A DNA stretch of 64,000 nucleotides. Origin: Eledone cirrhosa. Its lineage: Eukaryota > Mollusca > Cephalopoda > Octopoda > Eledonidae. Shown here one piece after another: positions 47,801 to 60,599 of this stretch. Both the position numbers and the translations under genes were made by a program. Under the pieces are notes generated by a model. The model worked only from the letters and a program-made list of their open reading frames with translations. It ran no database searches and was not told where the DNA came from. The stretch lies in the NCBI GenBank assembly GCA_964016885.1, contig OZ024743.1, positions 127,505,365 to 127,569,364 on the forward strand. Reading direction: 5' to 3'. How positions within the stretch are numbered: position 1 is the first letter of the stretch; every line of letters begins with the position of its first letter.

Positions 47801-50800
47801 TTGAAACCGATATTGTTATACTTTGGGAGGGTCATGTTGCCAATAAGAAACACACGCACCAGTTGCTTTCACTTCAATTTATTATAATAAATTTATAAAT
47901 TTAGGAATTTATAAATTTCCAGTTGGTTGGTTGGTTCCACAACCAGATGGTTGTTTATATATTGTCAAAGTTCTTTCATCACACATTCTGTGACCTCTTC
48001 AGTGACTGGGGATTCTTTTCTTTGCTTTTGTGCCTCTCCTTTGTTCTGTCCTCTGTACAGTAGCTAGAGTCAGAACTGGATGGAAAAAGTTCAGAGAGCT
48101 TATACCACTATTAGCCACTAAAGGGTTCTCCCTAAAAATGAAAGGCAGGTTGTATGATGCCTGCATACGAACAGCAATGTTGCATGGCAGTGAGACCTGG
48201 GCATTGTGTGCAGAGGATATACGCAGACTAGAGAGGAACGAAGCTTGCATGCTCTGCTGGATGTGTAATAGTAACATACGTGAACGGCAAAGCATAAGCG
48301 AACTAAGGAAAAAATTAGAAATAAAAGGGATCAGATGTTGTTTACTCGAGAAAAGGCTATGTTGGTATGGTCACGTGATGCGCATGAAAGATGACAGCTG
48401 TATAACAAAGTGCAGGGCAATAAAGATAGACGGTAGCTACGGAGTAGGCAGACCCAGAAAAACCTGGGACGAGCTGATAAATTCCGACCTCACACACTTA
48501 CACCTCTCCAAGACAATGTCACTGGACCGAGACCTTTGGTGGTACTCAGTAATAGAGAAGACCCGCCTTATCTAAATACAAAGTAAAACCTACTACAGTC
48601 AGTAGGCATCTCTAACAAAATACCCCCCCCCCCCGTCCCACCACCCCCACCCCATCCACACCGCCCCTTTCAATGTAAAGTTATGTTGGTGCCACAACAT
48701 CCAGGCCGAAACAAATGAGATCGTGTAGGTGTCACGACAAAAAAACACACAGTCCACGCTGTAATGTGGTCGTGTAGGCAACACGGTAAAAACCTCCCAG
48801 CCCCACACTGTAAATGTGGTTGGTGTTAGGAAGGGCATCCAGCTGTAGAAAACCCGCCAGACAGTCCACGCTGTAATGTGGCCGTGTAGGCAACACGGTA
48901 AAAACCTCCCAGCCCCACACTGTAAATGTGGTTGGTGTTAGGAAGGGCATCCAGCTGTAGAAAACCCGCCAGACAGTCCTATGCGAGCAAGACAATCACT
49001 CTTGCCTCAAGTGGGAAAACCCCCGTCCAAACCCATGCAAGCGTGGAACACGGACGTTAAACGTTGATGATGATGATGTATATAGATGTATATATATATG
49101 TGAATGTATGTATATGAGGTGTTTCTGAAAAGTAACAGGACTTAGTGTGCTGTGTGAGCTATGAATGGGGTAGGGATTAGTGGGTTGTGTCATGGTGTGA
49201 TGTAATATCCAGGGAGTATATAACTGTGATCTCAACTCTCTGCAGCCATTGTATGTTTTTTGGCGTGCTTTTGTTAAAAGCTACTTAGTTTTAGGCTGTC
49301 AACTGATTGTTACAGAGCAACAAACCAACCTGAAGTTTCTGGTCCAGCTGGGGATAACTCTATCAGAAGTACTTGGAATACAGCAGCAAGTGTACATAGA
49401 GATGATGATGTTGTGCTCATGAATTTTCAAGTGGCACAAAAGGTTTAAAGGGATGCGAGTACATGGAAGATGACCCTAGGAGCAGGAGGTCTTCAGCGAG
49501 TAAGACTGAGGCCAACGTTGAGTGCATGAGGCAGGTGGTGTGTGGCAATCTTCGGCTGACTGTTTGACTGATCGGAAGTGAGATGGACATGAACTGCGAC
49601 AGCGTTTGGAAGATTATCACCAAAGATTTGGGCATGTGGAAGGTCACCGGCTTACAACGCACTGAGCATCTGTCAGTTCCTGGCCAAGAAGAACATCACC
49701 GAACTGGAACAACCTCCTTATTCAACTGATCTTACTCCGTGTGATATTTTTTTCTTTTCCCTTAGCTCAAGAGGTTATCAAGGGGACCCGTTTTGAAGGC
49801 ATGGAGGCCATCAAGAGGGCCATCTCGAAGGAGCTGAGGGGCATCCCAAAAGAATCCTTCCAGCAGTGCATAGAAACATGGTAGAGAAAGATTTGGGAAT
49901 TACTTTGAAGGGGAAACCATGTAGTTTCTCGGTTGGAATTGAATTGAATTGTTTGTGACACCAGTCCCGTTACTTTTCAGACAAATATCGTATATATATC
50001 ATCATCATTCATCATTTCATTTTACGTCCACTTTTCTCTGCTTGCAAGGGTGGGACGGGAACTGATTCTGGCTTGATTTCTACAGCTGGATGCCCTTCCT
50101 AACACCAACCTCATTTACAGTGAGTGCTGGGTGCTCTTTTGTCGTGGCACCTCCACGACCACTTTGCAGTGGAATGATATGGACCTCAGTCCCTATCATC
50201 TCATTTGTAAAGCTGAGTAAACTGGAGCAATGTGAAATAAAGTGTCTTGCTCAAGGAAACAACACATCACCCGGTCTGAGAATTGAACTCACAACCTTTC
50301 GATTGCAAGGCCAATGCTGTAACCACTAAGCCATGTGCCTATATATATATATATTTATAAGTAATTTCAAGAATTACTTCACTCATGGATATCAATAAAT
50401 GGTGAAAAAAAAAAATATATATATATATATATATCTGTCTCCGTGGCCTAATGGTAGGTATTAGAGACGGTGGAGAACCTGCTCTGGGTTTCGATCTCAG
50501 TCAAAGTCTATAGATAATAATTTCATTTTCAAGGGCGGTGCCCCAGCATGGCCTCAGCCCGATGGCTGAAACAGGTAAAAGAGTAAAAGAGTATATATAC
50601 ATATCCTCTTGGTCGAGAAAAAATCTGGTCATTCTGACTGCTGCTAGTTATAGTGGTAGTAGACTGACCTCCCTGCCTTTGCTTCTATCTTTACACACGG
50701 CACTGGACGGAATTGATTCCACATCATTTATTCTCATCTCGGGAACAATTTTGAATAGCGCCAGTTCGTAATTTGAACTCGGGAATTTTATATTCTCCGA

Positions 50801-50963
50801 GTGAAAAGATCCTTCTGACGAGAGTTTATCTTTGCAATGGACGGCCGTAAGGACTGTCCATTTGTTTTTGAGACTCGAAACCAATTCGGTAACGGTAACC
50901 ATAGTGAGTACAGTTAATTTTTTAAAATTTATTTTGAAACTTTTTCTTATTTGCTAAACCTTG

Positions 50964-51010
<47 letters not shown>

Positions 51011-53356
51011 ATAATAATAAATTTGAAGACTAAAATCCAAAGAGGGCTCGATAAGGATAAATATATATCAAATATATAAGAACCGTAGAGCAAATATTTA
51101 TTAAAATAACAGATTAAAGTTTAAGCAAAGAATCGCTGCTTTCACCCTTAACGGGATCTTCTGAAACTAACAAAGTCAATCTGTAAACGCAGAAGTGGAT
51201 ATTTCAAAAAACGTTGCAACCGGAGGAAGACAGGAAGACGATACTTTGGTTCGTGGAAACGTTCCCTATGCAAATAAGTAATGGTATAAACAAAACATAT
51301 ACTTAGCTACCACATCAAGACGTAAACAATCCACGTATAGATCGTACTATCCGTTAGGGTATAATGTAGGGCTGTAATACAGGAAAGTTTTGTGCAATTT
51401 ATGTTTACAAGCCGAAATTGCCTCAGATTTTTTGTTTAAGATGTAGTCTGTGGTGTAGAGTATTTCCAGGGCCTCAGCGGCTCAGAGGTCACATGGTCTT
51501 TTATTTCCGTTATACGATCTAGCCCTAGCTAGGATCTCACAGTGTAACTTAAATTGGGTGTGGTTGTCTTTTAGACTCCAGATATAAGCTGAAAGTGACG
51601 TCATATTCCTTCTAAGAGGGTAACAAAAAGAATGGGTATGCATGTAAAGACGCTGCTTGAATCTATTGGCGGTTAACCCTATGTAGGCCCTACGGGACGT
51701 GGGTGTTTCAACCTTACATTTGTAGACAATGTTACTAGAGAGGCATTTCCCGGATAGGGGGCAATCAACCCGATTCCTACAATTACAGTTAGTACTAACA
51801 GGATGTAGTTATACAAATACAAATGATACAAATGTAGTTATACAAATGATCAAAGACAATACACGTTGCAAATCTGTAAAAAAACAAGCAGTTTTGCTAA
51901 AGTACAAAAAGTTGTAATGAAAGCAGAGTTGTATACAAACAAAAAAACAATGAGAGTAGAATAAGACAAAATCTATTCTTTGAGAGCATCCTTTGCTGTG
52001 TATGGTTAAATTTTGAACTTATAATCCAAAATATCCTGCATGACATATTCATTGGTATGTTTTATAATGAGTAAGGTGAAGTCAAGGCAGAGCTGTAAGT
52101 TTTTTTGATAACACTAAAGCACTTCAGGATAGACGATATTCTTTGTTTTTCTTTTCGGAACAAATGCAAAGAGATTATCTCGACTGCCAACTCGTGAGCA
52201 GGCAACGTAGAATTGTCCGTGTGAAAAGCAAGGTTCATCCAAGTGAATTCCAGCAACGGACAGAGTTTGACCTTGCGACTTGTTTATGGACATCGCAAAG
52301 GCAACGCGAAGGGGAAATTGGGTTCGGTGAAAGGGGAAGGGAGTATCCACGCCTGATGTAGTCAGGCTAATTTTTGTTATTATTACATCCTCGCCTTTTC
52401 CACATCCGGATAGAATGGTAGCGTCAATACTAAGTGGAGACAGTTTTTTAACCACAAAGCGTGTACCATTGCATAGTTTTGGAGGAGTGATATTTCTCAG
52501 CAAAATAACTGGTGTTCCCTCTTTCAGAACCAATGTATTAGGAGGTAAACCAGGAGGATTTAAAGAATTTAGAAATTCAACTGGATAATTGACCGCATCC
52601 TGTGGATCACATACAGTATCAATAGATTTATATATCCATGGACATCCAGGAAGAAGCTGAAGAAGCTGATCGTTAATACAGCTAACCGTGATACTTTTGG
52701 GTGCAAGAATGACTCTTTCGCATAGCCAATCAAGATTTGTATAGTTATCACGCAAGTTCGGGAATACACTTGCCTTGAGATCATTGACAGTTTCAACTAC
52801 ATTGCAGATGTGATCAATTGCTATGTGTCCATCTGTATCCGGAGGTAGGTTACCATCTCCTATTGTAAGAATGTCTCCAGAAAATGTTGATGACATAGGG
52901 TCCCCATGTAACCTTGCACGCGTGTTGGTAGTTAGTCTTAATGATGTCACTTGTCGCCACAATGGTGAAGACTTAAGACATGCATTTACCGCATCTGCTC
53001 TTGTTCCTTTCGGTATTATAGGAAGAGTCTGTCTGAAGTCTCCTGATAGCAGAAGGGTGACAACCCCCCCATAACATCACTGCAATACCGTATGTCTTGC
53101 AAAGGTTATCTCCCTTTTTTATAAGGATTGTCAAAGTTTGTTATCTCCCTTACATCAATTTTTCTACCGATAATTTTGATATCGATTTTTTATTGCTCAA
53201 CGTAGGTCGATTTGAAAAATGTTCGTGATGTGACAATCTTAGCGACCAGTGCAACGTGCACAGAAAATTTGGTCAAATTCAGTTGGTAATTGTGAAAGCC
53301 TTAAGCATGCAAAGTTGTACACAGACACACACACATCCTCGCTTTTATATATATAA

Positions 53357-53390
<34 letters not shown>

Positions 53391-56300
53391 TTTGGTGGAT
53401 ATTTGCATGAATTTAAAACAAGATGCATAGCGCATCAAAGAAATGCTGTATTTAGATACAGATTAGTACAAATATTATTTACAATACATTTATTATATCT
53501 ATTTAATGTAACCTTTATTAGCTTCAATGACCTCTATCAATACTGGACATTGTGCTGGTAATGGCAGACTTTAGAGATTCTATAGTGTTGTGGGGGTTAT
53601 GATTGACCTCTCTTTCAACTATGCCCCATAAATAATAGTCCAGGGGATTGAGGTGAGCTAGGAGGCCATGTCTGGAAGAACGTGGTTATATAGATTGTCA
53701 GGCATCCATGCTTGTGTCATTCTGGCCTTATGAGAGGGCACGAAGCCTTGGAAGACAAATCGTCTTCTGTTGCTTGCCCTGTTTATCCAGGGCTTCACAA
53801 CTGTCTCCAACACCTCTTCGTAGACAGCAGCATTGACTCTGAAGCCCTGAGTAAAAAAATGAGAAGGCATGACATCTCCTTCATTACTGATGACACTCAG
53901 AGCCTCTACAGTCACTGGAAATTTGATGTGCATGACTGTTGGATCCTCATTTGGGTTTCTGCATAGCCATCTATCGTTCCTTTGGTTTACATTTTGGTCC
54001 TGATCAAAGTTTTTCTCATCAAAAAAGAACCAAAGCATTCAAACTTCTTAATGTTTTATTTCATTTAGTAAGTGCTTTGCACGGACCAAATGATTTTCTT
54101 TTGTCACATCCAACATAAACTGGCCTCTCCGCATCACTTACGACTTGTATTGAATGTTTTCATGGACAACTCTTCTGATGGTGTATTCTGAAAGCTTAAG
54201 ATCCTTTGTGATGTACATTAAACAGTGATGATGACAATGATAAGGCTGTGTGTGTATGCCAGTCACCACAAACATTATATCAACATCTCTTATAAAGCCT
54301 GTGGTGACAATTGTTTATGTCTTCCATAAGCAATACATCTAGCAGCATAGCAGTTCAATAAACACCAGCAGCAGTACACTCTGCAAACTGGCTGTTGCCA
54401 GGAAAGGCATACAGATGAGAAAAACATGCTAAAAAAAGATTTCATCCAAACCATACAAATGTGGAAAAACTGACGTAAAAATGATGATGACGCTTTTCTT
54501 GGAAACATCTTTGAAACTCTATTTGGTGGAGTAGATAAGAAATTCATTTACCAGAGCTGCAGAGATTTTGTTGTGTATTTTAGCTTACACCTGCTTCTAA
54601 ATTGCTCTTATATATATTTCTGATGAAAGATATTCTCTAAGTAACTTTAATCCTATCATTACCATATTTCTAATGAAAGGCACTACTATTATTTTCAAAT
54701 CATTTTGAAAGTAGTCATGATTTTGGAAGGATTTAGTAATATAACTAACTAACTTGTTATATAACTGGTGTTTGGCACATAATGGTTCTTATATAAAATT
54801 ATGATGGAAGGTTTTTAGATAGATATAACACTTTAATATATACATTTTTTTTTAATAATAAACCACAGACAGTTTGGAATAATAGGGTTGATTCTAAACG
54901 TTTTCACCTATTGTGTATTTCTTTCTTTTCAACTAGATCTCTGAGAACATGACTATTCCACTTTTGTTGATGGTGTCCGAATTGTATCACCGACAAAGAG
55001 AACTAATTCATATTATTTCCAAAAAGGATTCAGAAATTGAAGACTACAGATCCCAATCAGTTAAACTTACTCAAAGTAAAGCATTTTCAATATTATTTAT
55101 TAATTTTGTAAAATTGAGAAAGAAAAGGGCCACAGGTCCTCCATTTCTGCTGATAGTCATATGCTTTTCTCAAATTTAAGTTATGATGTAAATTTTTTTT
55201 TGTTTAGTCATGGAAAAGAGGGCAAGGCAGTACCCATGACCCTCATCTGGGTTTCCAAAACTGTTGGGAGGGAAGATGGTATCCTCAAACTGAAGATCTG
55301 ATCTGAATGCATGCAGCAGAATGAACTCTGCTAAAGGCACCCAAGGACTGGATGGTAATGTTAGCCCAGGCAATGGCATAAGGTGGATAAAATGAGGTGC
55401 ATGACTGATAGGTGCAGTTATTTTGCACTATTGTAGTACAGAACAAATTAATGAATGAAACAATTTGTATTGTAAACGTGTAAGATTTGTACTTCTGATT
55501 AAATGACATTCAATTTTGCAAATTATGGCATCGAATGTTATTGCTCTTTATATATCTTTTTCACCCTAACATGTAATATATATGTGTGAGTGTGTTTAAA
55601 ACCATACCAATTTATATTGGTGAAGGTTTTAAACATTATTGAGAAAAGCAAACAAGCAGTACTTTTCATACAAAGTTCCTTGTGATATTTATTCTGCACT
55701 AAATTACACTGACACTCCCTTGTCACTCTAGCCATTGACAGTACAAGGAACTAGTAATTGGCATGTTATAAAACTGTAATCAACAAAACTATTGGTTACC
55801 AATTGTGATGTAAAATACATAATCTTCACCTGCTAACATTATCTGTTCTGTGATTTCAGAACAACTAGCGACTGTCTGCTTTGATAAAACAACTTTTGAA
55901 AACAATATGGTGTTATCTAAGGTGAGTGGTATCATCATTATCATCCTCCTCATCCTCATATATCCACTTTCCCTGCTGTCATGGGTTGGATTGGTCACCA
56001 CAGACCAAGATTGTATTTAACTCTTAACATGAAATAACATTAGCAAATCTTTCTTAAAGCTTACAAAATAGTACTATCATTACAGCATATTAAAAATTAA
56101 AACCTTTAGTTTAACACTGTTCCAATGATCTGACCAGTAGTAATGATACTATAAACATTTGAACTAACAAACCTGTTTTTAGATGTTTTCTGCAACCAGA
56201 AGAGGGCACTTTTAATGCCTGTGAGGTAACATAGTAATCTGGGGTTTTGTGTGGGGTTTCTTCCTAGAATTACCCTAAAGTATAGTCCCCCAATATTGGT

Positions 56301-59300
56301 GAACTTGTCCTTGTTGACATTTGTTATTGTTTTCTCATGTTATGTATATATATTACAGTTTCTATTATTGTTATTTCTTCCGTTTTCTCTTTGGTGATGT
56401 TCCCTTTCCTTTACTCTGTGTTGTTTTTGTCCTTGTGGCCAATAAAAGAAATTATTTTTTGCTGGCCTTGTGCCTAAATCAGAAACCATTATTATTATGT
56501 TTGGATTTTGCTTTGTGTTTGTACGAGCTCACTCCAAGTCCTATTCAGAGACTGCAAGAGACATCATACTATAAGTTCAAGTAGACATTATAACTAGGAT
56601 AGTTGATAACTGCCATGTTTTTGGGAAGAATGTAGTTTAGTGATAGGGATTTGTGTTTCAATTGTTTTAGAAAATGTCTGTCAAAATATAAGAAAATTAA
56701 AAGTTTATTTAAAACAGTCATGGGCAAACTATGGCCTATGCTCCACATGCAGCCCATTTGGCTTTCTGAATGGCACACCTAATTTAAAACTGCCTTGAAT
56801 TTTTTAATAGTGCGGTCCGCCATATGATGAGCCACATCCTATGCGGCCCACTGCTTGAAAAAGGTTGCCCATGCCTGATTTAAAAGTAGTTGTGTGGTGC
56901 TAAAATAATAGTATGACTTTGAAAAAAATTGTTTTGGAGTTACATAGACAATGTTTCATAGGATATGAGCTGTCCCCATGAGTACTATTTTCTGAATTTC
57001 CTCTATTTTTTTGATTTCCTGGTATTTGGGATAGGTAATGTTTAGCCCCTTTCACTATTATTCCTAAAGCAACTACTACATGTAGCCAATTTCTATTTCA
57101 AGATCTTTGCACTTGCTCAATTTTTGGTAGGTCATTATATCAATTGGGCTGTTATATCAAACATGTGCTGAGGCTATGACATCTCCAATGTTAACTTGAC
57201 AGTGAACAGGTGTGCCAAGCAAGTATTTCCACAGCTCATCTTCTTGACAGAGCTGCTGTCCTGGGTTAAGCGAAGACCAGGAGGGAGCGCTTGGAAACTG
57301 GAATGTCTTTGAGTGTTTACAGCCCTCAGTCAATCAGGCAGTATGATCAGTGGAAACTCCACCTTGCCTTTCTATAGAGGGTTAGTGGTGGGTAACTCTT
57401 TTCCAGAGGTTTTTCAGTCCAGGATTCATAGATAACATCCAGAAATCCCTGGCCTGGAAAGTGCCACTGTGGTGCTTTGCTAGTTTTAGATAAACTCTAC
57501 AGGGATGGAAGTGCTGTCAGCCGACCCTGTCCGAGATGTGTGCAGGGCAAAGAAACTATCCTACATGCACTCGTCGAGTGTCCAAGTATTACTGACTTGT
57601 AGGTATATATTGAACACCTGCTGTCACATGTGGGACACATCCAGCTATTAACTGAATCCATTGTGAAGATCGCCCCACCACCTTTATTTTGCTAGAAAGG
57701 GCATGCTGTTTTTATCTGTTTGGCTGGAAGAGGAAAATCAGAGTACAGAGGGAAGTGCTGCCTTTCAGCCATTTTGTTGAAATGTGGACGAGAGTGACAA
57801 GCATGGTCTAAATGAATGGACCAGCTCTAAGTATACACCCATAAATCAGAACTGAAGAACTGAGAGGGCACTTGCCTTAGCGGTCAGAGCAACTGTGGTT
57901 TATGGGATTTTTCCACAAGCAGCCTTTGGATATCTCCTCCCTATTGAGGAATACTTATTGTTGAAATTATAATAATTACCTCCCTTATTATATTAAACCA
58001 GTTTACACACTCAATATTTTGTCCTTAATATTTTTCTTGATGTAAACCCTTTGTGGTTAATAAAGAAATCATAATCTTTATTATTATCATTATTTCTTTT
58101 GTTACGGCGGTGAATTGGCAGTATCGGTAGAGGGTCGGACGTCATGCTTTGACGTATAGAGTTACGGCCCTTGCCATTCTGAGTTCAAATCCCGCCGAGG
58201 TTAACTTTGCCTTTCATCCTTATGGGGTCGATAAAATAAATTACCAGTAATCTTCTGGGTAATTGCTGGCTTTGTGCCAAAAGTAGAAACAATTATTTCT
58301 TTTGTTACTTGTTCTCATATTTCCTTTTTTTTTGCTTTCGTTTTTAAAAACTGTATAACTAGGAATTTGAGGACAGAGTGAAATTGTTGGGGACAACTGC
58401 TTTTGACAGTTTTGGGCAGGATCTTTACCAACAAATCATGACAAAGTATACATGGCTGCACAAATGTAGCAAAGCTGATCCAGGTAGAGTTGCCTAATTT
58501 ATTTTGTACAATGTTGTCATCACTTCCTGCTATTATCTCTTTCATCACCATCATCATCCTCACTATTATCATCATTACCATCACCATCTGTTATTATCAT
58601 CATTATCATTACCACTGCAATCTTCATCACAAACATTATCATCATCATCCTCTATCACCATTGCCACTACCACCTTGGTTACCATTTTTACCACCATCAC
58701 TATGCTCATTCTCACCATCACTACCTGTTACTGTCATCATCATCATCACCATCATCATAGTCTATCACTATCAACATCACAATAATCATGGTCACCATCA
58801 TCATCATAGCCATCTGTATTTCAGCTCCATGTTGGTGACTTCTGTTACTTTTGTTATGTCACATTATTTCTGTCTACCATTGTATGATGTTTTATGACCA
58901 TTGACATGGCCAAGTAGTGAAGTTTACTTCACAATCACAAATTTCTTGGTTCAATCTCACTGTACATCTTAAAGAAGTGTCTTCCAAGTCATGTTGGATA
59001 AATGACAGGTGTTATATGCTATGTCACACTGACTCTGCTTTATGTGGGATTACATTAAGGATACAAGTGTGTGGAATACTTAACCATTACTTTGTTATTC
59101 AATGAGTAGGTAGTTCTGTTGATCTAATGAGAAATTTGTCCCTGCTTTCTGAAAAAGTCTCTTCTATACAAAAGAAAATATTATCCTCAGCTTTATCTAC
59201 ATTGTTTACCATTTACCTGTGTTACCATTGCACATACATACATGCTTACATATACATATACTCCAGTATACATTGTAAATTGGTTGGTGTTAGGAAGAGC

Positions 59301-60549
59301 ATCCAGCATTAAAAATCATGCTCCCAGTACATGCAGTAAAGTGAATGGTATTAGGAAAGGCATCCAGCCATAGAAACCAAGCCAAAACAAAGTGTACTAG
59401 CAGGACCTAATCACCTGACCAGTCAGGCCTCAGTATGCATCAGCTGTCTAACCCATGCAAGCATGGAAAATAGATGTTAAACGGTGATGATGATGATGAT
59501 ATACATCATCATCTCCATTTAACATCCACTTTCTCAGCTAGCAAGAGTTGAACAGACCTTCATAGACAGAGTCAGTACTGAAGTGGGGCTCACATCTTGT
59601 ATACATACAGTTCCATGTTCTACCATGTGCATTTTATTGTGGCCCCAGCACTAGAGAAGTTATCATGTCCTTGACACAACTGAAGGGTGCTCCCAACCCT
59701 TTGTTTGGCAAGCGTTCTATAGCTGAATGTCCTTCCTGTCACTAACCACTTTACAGTGTGTACTGGGTTCATTTATCGTATAGATCACTAGCACTAGGAG
59801 AGGTTGTCATGTCTTTAACACAATTGAAGAGTCCTCCCAACCTTTTTAAGCATGATTTCTACAGCTGGGTGCCTTTCTTCTCGCCAACCACCTTCCAGAG
59901 TGTACTGGCTGCATTTTCATGGCAAAGTCACTTGAGAAGTTGTTGGTCATAGTCCTTACTTAAGAGCCCTCCCTGCTTTGTGGGATTTAGAGGTGGGGGA
60001 GGGCAGAAGAGAAGAGAAATAGGTATGATGCTATGGGTGTATGATGAGTGTGGTGATGTGACTAGATGATGAGTAGGGAGAATGGGTGACTAGTATAGTA
60101 TGTTAATCCCAGGCTATAGTAAACGTGTAATTTTCTATAACCTGAGGTTGACCTATGCCTTGTGAGGTAAATTTGGGTAGATGGCAATTGTCTAATGAAA
60201 TGTACTTATAATTCAAAGGGCTAGCCTTGCTGTACATGTGTCTGGGGAATGCTCATCCACTTGCATGTTGATTTTTTGAGCAGCCTATTCTGTTAGTCAA
60301 AACAATGGTAGCACTCATTATCAAAACTGATGGAGTTCCGCTCTCTTTGTCTGTTGTTTTGTGAGATGAATTATTTGTATTGAGGTGTAGATATGGCTGT
60401 GGGATTAAGAAGTTTACTTCAGAAGCTTTGGACTTCAAGTTCAGTCTAACTGCATAGCATATTGGGCAAGTCTTTCATTATAGCCTTCCATTAATCAGTG
60501 TCTTGTGAGTGATTTTGATAGACGGAAAATGTAAAGCCCATTTGTATGA

Positions 60550-60599
<50 letters not shown>

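Noticed and set aside
50437..50510. Functional tRNA gene
   Set aside because: Box A and B likenesses only; arms do not pair well, so a SINE head or pseudogene.
53256..53561. 101-codon ORF
   Set aside because: Crosses a Helitron 5' end and a TA microsatellite; no similarity.
58490..58897. 135-codon His/Ile-rich ORF
   Set aside because: Low-complexity ATC/CAT repeat.
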